A stretch of 64,000 bases of DNA from Crotophaga sulcirostris (Eukaryota; Chordata; Aves; Cuculiformes; Crotophagidae). Positions 42,881 to 55,262 of this stretch are shown in pieces. The notes under the pieces were generated by a model. The model was not told the origin of the DNA and ran no database searches. It saw only the letters and a list, made by a program, of their open reading frames with translations. The DNA lies in the NCBI GenBank assembly GCA_013397455.1, contig VYZB01000135.1:1710753-1774752 (forward strand), given 5' to 3'. Position numbers and translations under genes: made by a program. Within the stretch, counting starts at the first letter, position 1, and each line of letters begins with the position of its first letter.

Positions 42881-45800
42881 AGTGGAATTACCTAGTTGCA
42901 TTTAAGATTAAGCAAGGGAAACCACTTTATTATGGCTGGAGACTAGTGGAGAATATTTGCCCTTTTTCTGCAGGTGGTAGAAAATGGATTTACTTTTGTG
43001 GACTGTTAACAGAATGCATAACTAAACAGTACTAACATATAATATAAACAGATCAGACAAAGTGTGTCCACAGTACTTGCTCTGTTTTGTTGTTGCAGCT
43101 GGGACAGACAAAGAGACTACTGTCTTAAACTGCTTCTCATAACCTCCCGACATCTGCCAGCATACCTGCTTATATCTGTGCTCCCTAACCTGACTCAGGC
43201 AAACCAATCCAGATTAGGAAAGATCTGAAGTCTTTAAACTAACCCAGACCATCACACAACCACAATATGTCACTATATGGTGCCCACATGTGAACAGGCC
43301 TGGCCACCCATCCTTTAAAGAAAAACAAATGTGCAACACATTTAAGAAACATTTGCAGATGAAGTTATTCTTGGCAAAGAAATAATTTTTTTATTTTCTA
43401 GTGTCAGGAAATTCCATGTCATATTTTCCCCCTTAATTCATGTCTACAGCGTGTTTGTTTTAATGCACGGCTATATCTGCAGACAGAAATGCAGCTGATT
43501 AACAAAAATATTGCTCTATTTGATCCCAAGTGAGTCATTCTTTATGGAGCAACGTGCCTGCCTTGGACACACAGTACAAATATCTGAAGAGAACATGAGA
43601 GATTTCTGTAGGCTTGAACAAGTGCTACAGAGAAACTGGTTTTCCATCAGAAAGAAAAAAGAGAATCAAATAATTTTCAAATGGGAAGCACAGTAGCAAG
43701 TCACCTGGTCAAGTGACACAATAAGACAACTATAAACTTGAAAAAAAAAAGAAAAGTTTTAAAAAGTCAGGCAGCATTTCATTAGCACACACGCGTGATA
43801 AAGAAGAAAGAAAAATAGAGATTTGTTTAAACATCTTTGAAAAGACCCTTCTTTGCCTCAGCGGTCAAGTCACAGCCTTCCAAATACTTCATCAAGGTTA
43901 ATAGGTTCCAAGGCTCTGGCCACCCTGCTAGACTCATTTTTCAGGCTGAAGACAGCTCATTAGTCGCTGTACAGCTTCATCTTCTTCCCTGTCTCCCTCT
44001 CACCTCTCATGCACGCTGCAATTACTCAAACAAAAACAGGTAAGGGAAGTTTAGTAACAAAGAAAAGCCTTCCCAGACTTCACAAAACCAGTCCTGTTTC
44101 ATTTGTCAGAGGAGCACACAAGCACACAGAGCTGGCTTGAAGGTTCAGTAACATTCCCAATCAGCTGAAGTGACCTCTGCTTCATTTCTCCAATATATTT
44201 TTTCCTCACTATCACCTGTTTGTTTTCCTCTACCTTGCTTGAAAGCCTACAGTTTTTATGTCTCCATTAAAACTACGTGCAACCAGCCATGCTCTAGACA
44301 ACAGCCCCAAGGGCTGTGCCTCACTTGGGAAGCAGGGCTTTACAATGCACGTTACAGCTTGATGACCATTTCTTTCATTAACAATTGCTGTTAAGCAACT
44401 TCTTGCAGATCATGTTTGTTTCCAGTATAGGGCTTATATGGCCATGGAGGAAACTGGATTTAGGGAACAGGTCTGGGCTAAACATCAGTCATCAGTCTGA
44501 ACGCATTCCAGCACACAGCACCATGAACACTTGCACATGGGATGTAGGTTACTATGGCTGCCTCAACCAGCACAGGAGCCAACAAGTCACTTTCTTACTC
44601 AGAAAATGCACTTAAGGCCCTTTTCTGCAAAAGCTAAGGAAGTACAGGGCACACACACTGGCTACAGGAGCAAGAGGGGATGGGAAGAACTGTGTAAAAC
44701 AGAAGAAATGTCCTCTGTCATAACCATGCTTTAAATTAAATGAAGCTGCTATGAGGCAAGGGAGACCTGGTGAGCAACCAAGGGAAGGTGGGGGGGGACA
44801 CATGGACACATGCACACAACTATAAATTCTTGTTACTGCAGAGGTCTCTCTACAGATTTCTCTCTACTGAGATCTCAGATGTCTCTTCCAGGTAATAAAC
44901 TGTTCACATGTGTGCATTGGTTCCTCCTTTCTGGAAGGCTTACAGATTCTTATTTTGTTATATAATGGTTTGTAAGGAATCCATACGGAGACCACACAGA
45001 AAGGAAGATGTTAAGATACACATACTTATTGAATGATGGTAAGCCAGCCATACAGACAAGGTAAGGGTCATTCTCCCTCCTCTTCAAACATGTTTAATTC
45101 TTTCAATTTAAAAACAAACAAGTAAACAAACAAAACCAAACAGCCACCACCAAAGCCCACAGGATGGAGCAAAATATCAAGTGAAAAGTGATGTGCTAAA
45201 TTATGGCATTCAGATATCAACAGAAGACTACTGTTCCATTCGCCTCTCTTCTTACCTAGTTATGCCTTGTGATAAAATTTAAACCAGGAATCAAGATTTT
45301 AATTCTAGCCCAGAAGAGTATGTACATAGCATGTTTACTGTACAGTGGTACCAGCACAGGATTGGGCTCCATGCTGGGCAATCTCAAATCCACTCAATCC
45401 AGAAGGCAAATACAGATATGCTCTGACTTCAGGAAGCCTGCCTGGGACCAGAAACAGGAAAGTTCTCATGCTTCTTAACTTCGGTCAATAATACTGTTAT
45501 TCCAGGCGGTTACAGCCTGGACAGGCAGGTAGCAGAGCTCTGGACCTGGCCGGCTGCTTGTCACTGTGTCCTTGCTGAAGGTCACCCCTCACCAAGGTCA
45601 GCAACGGGAGCTGCAAAACCAGATCTTGCTGCCGTATTTTACATCCCAGCTACTTCATCCAAACTCATCTTTGACAGGATTTTAAAACTAGTATGGAGAA
45701 ACTGCAGCGTAGCAACACAATCAAATGTAAAAACTACAAAACTGAATAAACGTATCCTATGCCTAGGGATTTTTAAACACACATGGCATGGTTTCTTACC

Positions 45801-46939
45801 TAACAGAAGTACCAGACATAGCAGGAAGAGCTTTTATTTGCTATCAAATCAACACATATAGCATCAAATCTCACTTCAATCTAATAAGAAATAATACTAC
45901 AACTGATTAAAACTGATCCTATTAATCTAGTCTTCTTTTTCATATTGAAATTACTAACCACTATTTTTAAAAACTTTGGTTTTAATAAAATAACCTTAAT
46001 ATTTTTAACTGCTCCATTATTTTTCACCTTTTGTATTTTCTCCACCCTGCTAAATGCCATGCTAGTCAGACTTTTGCACAGGACACTGGAAAAGGTTGCG
46101 AGCTGCACAACCAACCGAAAAAAACAAACTGTATTTCTGCTTATCTACACTTGTAATTTTAGTACAAGGTACCCATGTCAGGAAATTACACCCTCCTCTT
46201 TCCACTCCCTTAAGGAATTAAGATGCATTAAGCATTTGAAATATACTTACAGATAATAGGAAGGTTCGTAGACAACAGTACTTAGCTAGTATTTTGTTTG
46301 ACTGTGGCCCAGAATATTGGTTTATAAGGATATGCCATCTATATGACATCTATAAAAATTACTAACAAATAGAGGAAGAGCTTTGATGGGTTTTCCCTAC
46401 AAACTTTTTTCTACACATCTTTAGATTCAGTGTTGTTTAATTTTTGTATCTTGGGAAGGTAAGGTGAACCTAGGCAATAAAACTTGCTCTTAAAAGGCAT
46501 CAGAAATCACTATGCATTGCGCAACTCTAACTTCACAGTTTTGATTTGCCCCAAATTAAAAAGTTTTGCCACAACAAAAAAAAAAGGAAACATATTTCTT
46601 GGTTCCATCCTGTGTGATGAACAAATATAGTATATAATAGAGTTTCTTTTCTAAAAAGCACAAAAAGTCTACGCATGTTGACAGAAGACTATCCCACATA
46701 CATGGAAAAAAGCTTGCAGACTACAAATGCCAAGATTAAATGCTATAATTTAGCAATGATTTCCAACAATATGCACAGAAGGAAAGAAATTCATAGCCAG
46801 CACCCATCAGCTTTGCAACTTTCTGATCTGCACCTTTCCCTAACGCTGATGCAGATCCTTTTAGCCCTACTATCCCATGAGAAACTAGGCTCCTACTAGG
46901 AGTGTCATTAAAACACCAGCCCCCATCGAGATGCATGCA

Positions 46940-47280
46940 ACTGTTTCACTCACTGAACAGAGATACCCCATGCGACACTTAGCTGATTTTAAGGCAGTTA
47001 ATTGGGACACCTTACAGGGCAGGCAAACGTTTACCTTCCTGAACATTATTCAGTGGGAAGAGCAGCTGCTTAATTGGGACAGCCAATTATTTGGCAAGGC
47101 CCTTTACAGTCAATGCTCCAACTTTGCAATTATGCTCGTTTCAGCTGCTAAGAACCTCTGAGCTCTACAGGGACCCAAACAGCCGCCAAACCTCAGAGCC
47201 TGCAAAGGTTTCAGAAGTGCAGCAACCCCTGCGGAGCTCATCAGCTCTGCAGTGGTCCTTGTGAAACGCAGCCTGCTCCA
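46940..47280. promoter_or_regulatory. candidate enhancer with repeated TTAATTGGGACA
   Basis: The 12-mer TTAATTGGGACA occurs exactly twice, at 46998-47009 and 47070-47081. A reverse-oriented CCAATTA follows at 47085-47091. TAATTG is a typical homeodomain core, and three copies within 94 bp is unusual. The block is GC-richer than its flanks, has several CpGs (catgcgacac, gccgcc, tgcggagc) and contains no transposon I recognise. It could be a conserved intronic enhancer or a decayed duplication. No expression evidence can be read from sequence. Confidence 0.3.
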
Positions 47281-47948
47281 GTTCCAGCACTAGTAGGACT
47301 GGCACTCATCTAACAAAGAAATACACAGTTAAATGATAGATGTTGGAGTAGTGCACAAAAATTACACACAATAAATATGTGTTTGGCTATCAAAAATAGC
47401 TCTTGACTTAAGATGAAGAAATGTTCACGGCCCTCCAGGAGTTTAAGACATTCAAATCAAGTGACCCTTCAGATATCGTTAACAGAAACTACTTGAGGCA
47501 AGTTCACAGAGGATGGCAACTGCAATTCGGAAGGACATAGTAAGTACTGAATGAAACAGAAAATGCATATTTAAATAAGGGGACTAAAAGTACTACAGGA
47601 AGGTTTTAGGACAAAGTTTCTCAACTGACGGCAAAATTCAGGAAATATTTTCAGTCCTCCAAGAGAGGCAAAAAATGCACATCACAAATTAAGTATGGAG
47701 ACAATACTTCATAAGAGTGAGGAAGAAATATCCCTTTGGGATATAATCACGATAACGTGAGAAAAAAGATATTCTTAACTCAGAACAGTACTCTCTTTTA
47801 GTAGCTTGTCTCTGTGAATAAGTAAGTGTGGACATGAGTAGAACGTCATTTTCAGAGGGGTTCTACAGTAATTTCTTATGTTAATATTCAACGCACTCAG
47901 AACCAGTTTTTGTGCAACCTAACTTACCCTGTGCAGCTGCTTCTACAC

Positions 47949-48133
47949 CAGGGGTGTCAAACTCAGGGCTCCCACCGTTCTCCTGCACATCACACCCTGC
48001 ACACGTGCCCAGCGCTGGCAGGAGCACAGGGGGAAAGAACTCGGCGATGCCAATGGGTACAAACAAGTTGCTGGGACAGATAAAACAAGGTGGGGGAGCA
48101 GATTCGGCCTGCAGACCGAGTTTGACATCCCTG
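47949..48133. mobile_element. hAT-like non-autonomous DNA transposon, copy 2
   Basis: A 185-bp element runs from CAGGGGTGTCAAACTC to GAGTTTGACATCCCTG, 16-bp inverted termini with one mismatch. The flanking 8-mers are TTCTACAC (47941-47948) and CTCTACAT (48134-48141). They share TCTACA, and both fit the NTCTANAN target preference known for Charlie-type hAT elements. The interior matches copy 1 at 6607 (ACACGTGCCCAGCGCTGGC and GGGTACAAACAAG). There is no coding capacity, so mobility would have needed transposase from elsewhere. Confidence 0.85.
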
Positions 48134-50219
48134 CTCTACATCATCACTCTTGCACGTACTAAGAGCAGCCATATGGGGAATGGGTGTGAAATAAGTAGTG
48201 AGTTACTAACATCATAACATACTAGTTCCCTTGCCTTAACCTTCCTGTACTTAGGAGCATGCAGGTTCCCAACAAAGCTGCAGTTTCTCATTTCAGCTAC
48301 CCACATGTGGCTCAGAACTACCTATCTTAAGCACTGCAATGCACACCAGACAAAAACAAAACAAGATTTCTTTCACTGAAAACCAAATGTTTTTTATTTA
48401 ACTCTCCTCAAAAGCATCGGTGTGCCACGCAGTTGGCTGAACAACCCAGATGTGCTCAAAATGCTTGACAAATAAGCACCAGTGGACCAAGCTGCACCTT
48501 TTTAACTCCCCATCTCCCATCCCTTCCTCCCCTGCATCCTGGTGAAGGTTGTAGGAACTCCACAGGTGCTTGCATCTCAGCTATTCTATTTCACAGTCCA
48601 GATTATTAGTGCTCAGACTATGAACACTAGACGTGAGTCTGTCTGGTGACTTTAGCACAATGACCTGTAACAGAGACATCTTGCTCTGCCAATGCTGCTA
48701 ACAAAGCAGTAACCTTGTGCAGAAACAGAGGTCAGCAAGGATCGGCCTCCACAGCCAATCTGTCAGGGATGGACAAGTTAAGACTCAAAAAACGAGGGAG
48801 AAATCAATGTGCAAAATTCCACATCCATGCATGTACTATACACTAGAAAAAGGTCTACTGGAACACATATCTTATAAGGCATACAAATATTTTCCCAGTA
48901 TACTCTATACTGGTTCCCTCAAGAGGAAGAAGCTGTCCTAGTGATAGTACTTTTACACAGACACTGCATTTATCAGGACATAAGGCACTATACTAATTAG
49001 GCAAGGACCCATCTGTAACCAGTATGGCAATATGAGGATTTCCACTTCAGAGCTGGATTTAGTCTCCTCATCAGACCTTATCAGGCAGGAGGAAGAAAGT
49101 TATTGCCAGACCTTCCCTTTTCTCAAACTTGGTTTCTAAAATAAGGGATAAATGCTCCAGTTGTGGAAAGAAGAAAACCTGTGATGAGGTGATCAGAAGC
49201 TGATGCTTTGTTTCTAGCTCAGTACCAACAGCATGGTATTAAACTAGAATGATATTTGGAGATGGTTTTAACAAGCCCTGAAAAGAATACCTTAGCAAAA
49301 ATACTGGTAGTCATTCATAAGAAATCAACATGATATTCTCATTTCATAAACAAAGGAACAACTCAGCATGCAAAATTATCTCTCAGCCATCGCGCTGTCT
49401 GTTTTCAGGTATTCTGGTTTAAAGAATACATTGGGCAACCTGACAAGAAAAACAGAGACAAGAGATTGTTTTTCATTTTCACCCAGACATTTCTGAGAGT
49501 CCGTGGGAAGTAAGATTTGACTTAACTGTCAAACATATGCAAATGCAATGCAGTCACATGCACACGGTTGTCCTTTCAGTCACAGATCCCAAGGAAAAGG
49601 AGAAAGAGGTTCATCAAAAAACAGGCAGCAGCTATTTTTGCTGAATGCTCACAAAGGCAGAATTTCAATTGTTTGAGCAGGTGGAAAGGTCTCTTGCTCC
49701 TTGAACTTGTAAATTAACCTTTCCTATCTCCAGACAGAGAAGGTCTAATAACATGTCTTCCACAGCTACAGAATAAAAGCCATTTTCTGGTTTCTGTTGG
49801 AGCCATCAGGAAATAAAGTTTGTCAGAACTTAGCAGCATTTAAAAACAATATTTGAACACCAATTTTCCCAGTTTAAGCCAAATAAAACAGAAAGAAACA
49901 ATTTCCCCTTTCTATTACCTCCTTAACATCATCTCTAGATCCTAGCAGATGGCAAGATGGAAGCAAGAAGCAGTCATGCTTTGGAAGGTCTTAGCCAGCC
50001 CTTTGCACAGGAATCACACCAGTTATAATAACCACACACTGCGAAGTTCAGCCAGCCTTTTAGTGGCAAGTAAGCCAAGAGAAAACTACAACATCAGTTA
50101 ATGAAACAGGAGATGGACAAATTAACAAAAGGAAAATTCTTGCCATCCAACCTACCTTGGCTCTTCAACCTTAACAAAAAAAATAGTAGAGAAAAGCAAC
50201 CAGCTGGCAGTTTTGACAG

Positions 50220-50312
50220 ACTTTCAAAAAAAAAAAACAAACCCCAAAACAAACACAAAACAAAATAAAAAAACCCTCAAACCACCACACAAAGAAACCC
50301 CCCAAAACAACA
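50220..50312. repeat. A/C low-complexity tract
   Basis: Over about 90 bases the plus strand is almost only A and C, with an A12 run and CCCC/CCCCCC clusters. The minus strand, which is the LRP6 sense strand, is therefore a T/G tract with GGGG and GGGGGG runs. A 155-codon minus-strand open frame over it is an artefact of this bias. Confidence 0.8.
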
Positions 50313-53300
50313 ACTATGCCACAGTCTCTCAGGAGGTCAGGAAAGAAACAGAACCAGAACTGCATGCTGACATTGGGTAGCTCTTGAGGGCTGAGAAGTC
50401 TCACAGAAGTCTTCCCTAGCCATGCCTTGAGCTGAAGTTGCTTAGTATTGCCCTGGAGGAGCCTGTATGCACAGAACCACTCATTTAAACCAGCTCTTTG
50501 AGATCCTATTAAAAAGTGCAGATCTACACACCTGTGACCTGAGCAAAATGCTGAAAGCAAGTATAAAAGAAGATTAAGCTGCTTTAAAATACAAGTGGTG
50601 GAAAGCAGTAAGAAAACTGTGGGATCACTGTTCACCATCTTTGCCAGATAACATTTAAGTTACACAACTGTCTTTTCAGTTCAGTCACAATGAAACTTGC
50701 TTCTTGTTTCTCAATAAAAATTGGGAGAATTCTTCTATTTATCTCCCTATACATCTTAAACACAGGAAGTGGAGAAAAATGTTCCCTGTACTTGTATCTC
50801 AAACTGAAGGAACACATCCACTTGTCCACAGCAGGAGAGCACAGTCATACATCCCAATTGTGTCAGCCAGTGAATGAAGGCAGGAGGGGAAAAATCTGAC
50901 ATTTGGCATTCAGGGTCATTTCTTACAAGCAAAACTCTACTGATCCTGCTGTACATCGCTGGGCAAGATTTTGAGTTATAAACTGCAGACAGAGAATTGC
51001 ACAAATGCATCAACCACATCCACGTTAAACAGAATGTGCTGTTGTAACTATCCAAGCAGTCCTTAACACAGACACAGCTTACAAAGATAACAGTTTTTAT
51101 CCAAGAACTACTCGCTTATATTTATTCTCCGTTCTACTGGATTAAGTTGGGGCCCAAGAAACTCCCTGAAGCAGCTCACCATACTAGTAAGTGGGTACCT
51201 GTACTAAAACATGAGAAGGCAGGAATGGCACAGCCAGGAACAACATGAGAGAAGATCAGCTGAAATTAGTGGAAAAAGCTATTGGGGAGATGCCTTGTCT
51301 TCCATCAACTGAAACTGGGGAACAGCATGTTCAGTATTATGAGATCCTTCTGCAATTTTAACTCTGAGATTCTTTTTTATCATTCCAAGTAAGTCTTTCA
51401 TCACAAATATACCCTCTTGTTATTCAGCCCTTCTCTCAGTACATTACTACCAACTGGATCATTTTTATGTTCTTGATTCCTGACTCCTCCAAGAAACGCC
51501 AATGAACTTTAATGCTCTACCAAACCAAGCTGGCTCTTACCCTTCATATCACATTTCCAGCACCCTGATAATTCTTTTTTCATAGTTTCCATCCTATTGT
51601 TTGTTATGTAAATCAGGCATACTTATATTTAACCATATTAAATGAATTCTCAATGTCATTTAGGAGTTCAGTACATTTTCAGTGCAGTTCCTGTCCTTGT
51701 GATCTGTTTATCGGTTTGGTGATATGGAAACCAATCTAATGCCCTCAGTGAGAAACATGCAGGCAAGCAAACCATTAATTTCAGCTATTCTGAAATGGCT
51801 TTATTTGCCTTGACTGTTTTTTTTTCTTCTATACTTTGATCATGCACTAGACTCACTGAATCGTTTACTCTCCTGTAAGAAAGCAGCATGCATCAATTAG
51901 TCCTTTCATACTACAAAAATACAAAAAAAAATGCCTTATTTTTAACCTATCAAAACTACATGATGTTCACTACAATATTACACCAACCCATCCCCTCAAA
52001 AAAAACAGGAAAGAGGGAAGATTGCTCTATAGAAGGTAAAAAAAGTAGAAGGGACACAATTTAATTAATGCATAATGAGACAGGCTACATGACACTTGAA
52101 ATTTGGTTAAAGCCCTTATTTGGGAGAGACAAACTTAGGTGGGCTTGGCTTTTAATGAGGAGGAATGTTTTCACAGAGCATTTAGGAAAGGCCCCCTAAA
52201 TGTGATTTGAACAGTGGCCAAAGGCTTCAGACTCTGATGAAATAAATACCTCTTCTTTTTAAAATTGAAAACTTTATTGTCAAATAACTGAGATGTCTGA
52301 GACTTCACTAACCTTTTTCCAGGTTAGAATTTGCAATAATGGCAGCAAGACCACTTTTACTTTTCCATTCCTAGTTTAAACAGCACAGTATCACAGTACT
52401 CAGATTCCATTTTTATAGAAAAAGTGGCTATGCATTCTACAGCATCTACATCTCTGGTATTTATGCATCTGGAATTCTGAAGCTAAAAATCAATTAAAAC
52501 AGCTTTAAATCCAAGTCATTAGCATTTGTCCCTACAAGCTTCTTGCAGGTCATTCACCTGCTCTTCTGGTAAGAGCCAACACTAACCACGCATGCTGCAC
52601 ACAAATCACTTTTGGCACAGAGATGTACTGAAAGACAGGAAAAAAATCCAAAATTCTCCCACAAGCATAGGCCTCACTCAAAAGACATTTCATGATAAGG
52701 CAAAAAAATGCCCACCAAATTATTACACTAAGGGAAGAAAACCCATATATGCTTCCAATCACTCTAAAGTGTCAATTTAAGACATTCAGTGCAACCCTGA
52801 ATTGCTCAGAAGAAAAAAAAAGGTGCCATCAGCTCATAGAATCAAAAATAATTATACTAAATGTCATTAAAAAAAACTTTAAAAATTACAGGCTGTTTAA
52901 CAAACAACCAGAGAAGTGCTCTTCCCCATTTTCCCTACAGCACCTGGAAAAAAAAAAGATCACATTTTTGAACAATTTAACTAGATAAACCCACAGATTT
53001 TGCAACTCAGCTGGTGCTTGGGAAGGGGAGTGGGAAATGGGATACTACAGAAATGATACAAGGATATACTGAAAAATGTTTTGGGAAGGTAAAATCTATA
53101 TTTCTTTAGAGACAATGTGGGGAACTACTGCATACAGAATTAGCCTCTAGAAATTGCACATCTTATTTAAAAAAAAAAAAAGGAGGTCTTCAAAACCAGC
53201 AAAAAGTTCTTACTGTGAAACTGATATTCACAAAAGCAGAAAGTAACATTGCAGGAATATTTTGCTTATTTAAATAATGTTGTTTTCCTGCCTGATAAAT

Positions 53301-53550
53301 ATTATACCCATAAAACTGATCCAGCAGTTTGCAGTTGCTTTTGCTAGAGGCCTAACACCTCGGGGCTGCCAATTTTCCACGACTCATGCATCAATGCAGA
53401 AGGGGTAGGGTTGAGTCACTAATGCAGCAGGGACCAACAACTCTTCTGCTTATACCTCCTGGCTGGCTACCTTCCTCTGCACTAACAAATGTACTTCAGG
53501 ATCTCTCTGAAGTATATGTATGTCTCTCCTCTTTTCCTCCCCTGTGTATC

Positions 53551-53565
53551 TCACACACACACACA
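53551..53565. repeat. CA microsatellite
   Basis: About seven CA/AC dinucleotides occur in tcacacacacacacacaga in intron 2. It is short and potentially polymorphic. Confidence 0.8.
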
Positions 53566-55011
53566 GACTCCAAGCATCCAAGCAAGCTAGCTATTGCCAG
53601 CCCAGGCAGATAAGATTAGCACCTCTCAGTCCAAAACCATCATCTGGCCCAGTTTTTGTGAAGCATGGAGGATCTTTTTGTGCTGCACCAATCCAAGGGG
53701 GTGAAGGCAGTGGAAACACAGCCCACTTACTGTTCTTCCCCTCCAAAAACCTCCAAAGACATGAAGAAGAGATGTTGGTGACATGACAACAAGAGTAAAA
53801 CGTAGAGATTTGCAGAATTCCCAAGTAAAGTGCTAGCACCAAAGGAGACCACCTAGGCCAATCCTACTAGTTTCTGTTTTCAAGACCAGACCTTTTACTT
53901 AGGGTTTACCTCTGATTCCAAAACATCAGCCAAACCCAACACCACATGGCACAATTCAGAAGAATGCAACATAAGAGTGTACTAGATAGCAAAAAACCAT
54001 GCAAACATAACAAAACCTGTCAGACTCAAAGCTTTTTCTGCAGAAGATAACAAGTTGAGTGGCTTTACTGAAAAACTCATGCAACTATTTTTGGAATATT
54101 TTAACAAAACAATGAAATCATTCTTTATATTTAACCTGCAAAACCAGCTGTCAGTGTAAACAAAAGACTAACCACATATAAAGTAAATTATATGCTAATA
54201 CATGTAAAATAAGCATAAGAAAAAACTTCAGAAACTAACGAACATCTTTTCTGTATCTAAATATACTGTAAATTTACAGTCCAGTAGCCTGAAGACTCAA
54301 TGTTAGGTATGAGACATTCTTCTCCTTATAGTATACAACTGCGTTACATTAGAAAGCAGGCAGTCTCTTTTATCCAGCTATAAAATGCTCCCCAATTTTC
54401 CATGCAGGAATAGAAAAGGGCAACTTTAAACACGGGATTTAATCCAAAATAATGTTTGTTGCTGTGTTTTCACTCACTATATTTAATGTGTTAAAAATCT
54501 GCAGAAAAAAAAGGGCACAGAGACAATAAGAAGTTGGGAACATTAAACCTGAGCATAGCAAAAGCCAACATGACCATGTGGGGAAATTTCATACTGCTCT
54601 GAACCAGTGGGAGAAATTTGCTCATTGCACCCAGAAGCACAGAAGCCCAGGTACTAATCCTGTTTGAACAGGTTGCAAGAGGGGAGGGAGGGAAGTTTCA
54701 GAAGTGCCTCTTTCATTCCACTCCTTCCTTTTCCTCCCTATACTTTAAGACTTTTAAAGGGCAGGGGAAACAACACACCACCAAGTTATAGCTTATCCAA
54801 AAAAAATCAGTGCCTGCTGTATTTGCGATTTTAGTAATTTTGTGGATACTCAGCAGAGTGATGGTTAATTCATTTTACAGTATAATACATACAGATCATA
54901 ATTTACCCTTCAGAACAGCCTGTTGGAGACACCACCACTATCGGTCATCATCAAAAAGCAGAAGGGGAATGGTCACTCTCCCACATGTAGCAGGATCTAA
55001 GCCAGCACAAC

Positions 55012-55262
55012 ACATGAAAAGGAGGTTTAGACTTGATGTTAGGAAGTTCTTCACTGAAAGGGTGATTGGCCACTGGAATGCGCTGCCCAGGGAGGTGGTG
55101 GAGTCACTGACCCTGGATGTGTTTAAGGGAAGACTGGATGAGGCACTGAGTGCCATGGTTTAGGTGATGAGATGGTGTTAGTGTTGGCTTATAGGTTGGA
55201 CTTGATGATCTCAGAGGTCCCTTCCAACCTGGTGATACTGTGATACTGTGTGATACTGTGAT
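55012..55262 (+). mobile_element. CR1 LINE 3' fragment with TGATACTG tail
   Basis: Plus-strand translation gives [23 protein letters not shown] and then [11 protein letters not shown], the last codons of CR1 ORF2. The untranslated end ctcagaggtcccttccaacc follows. Instead of the common ATTCTATG tail it ends in three copies of tgatactgtg-like units (55232-55262). Its frame is intact over about 100 codons (open from 54810 to 55163), so this is one of the younger-looking copies here. It is antisense to LRP6. Confidence 0.92.

Noticed and set aside
50171..50638. 155-codon minus-strand open frame
   Set aside because: Much of it is produced by the A/C-only tract (poly F/G/V). The remainder shows no recognisable protein family.
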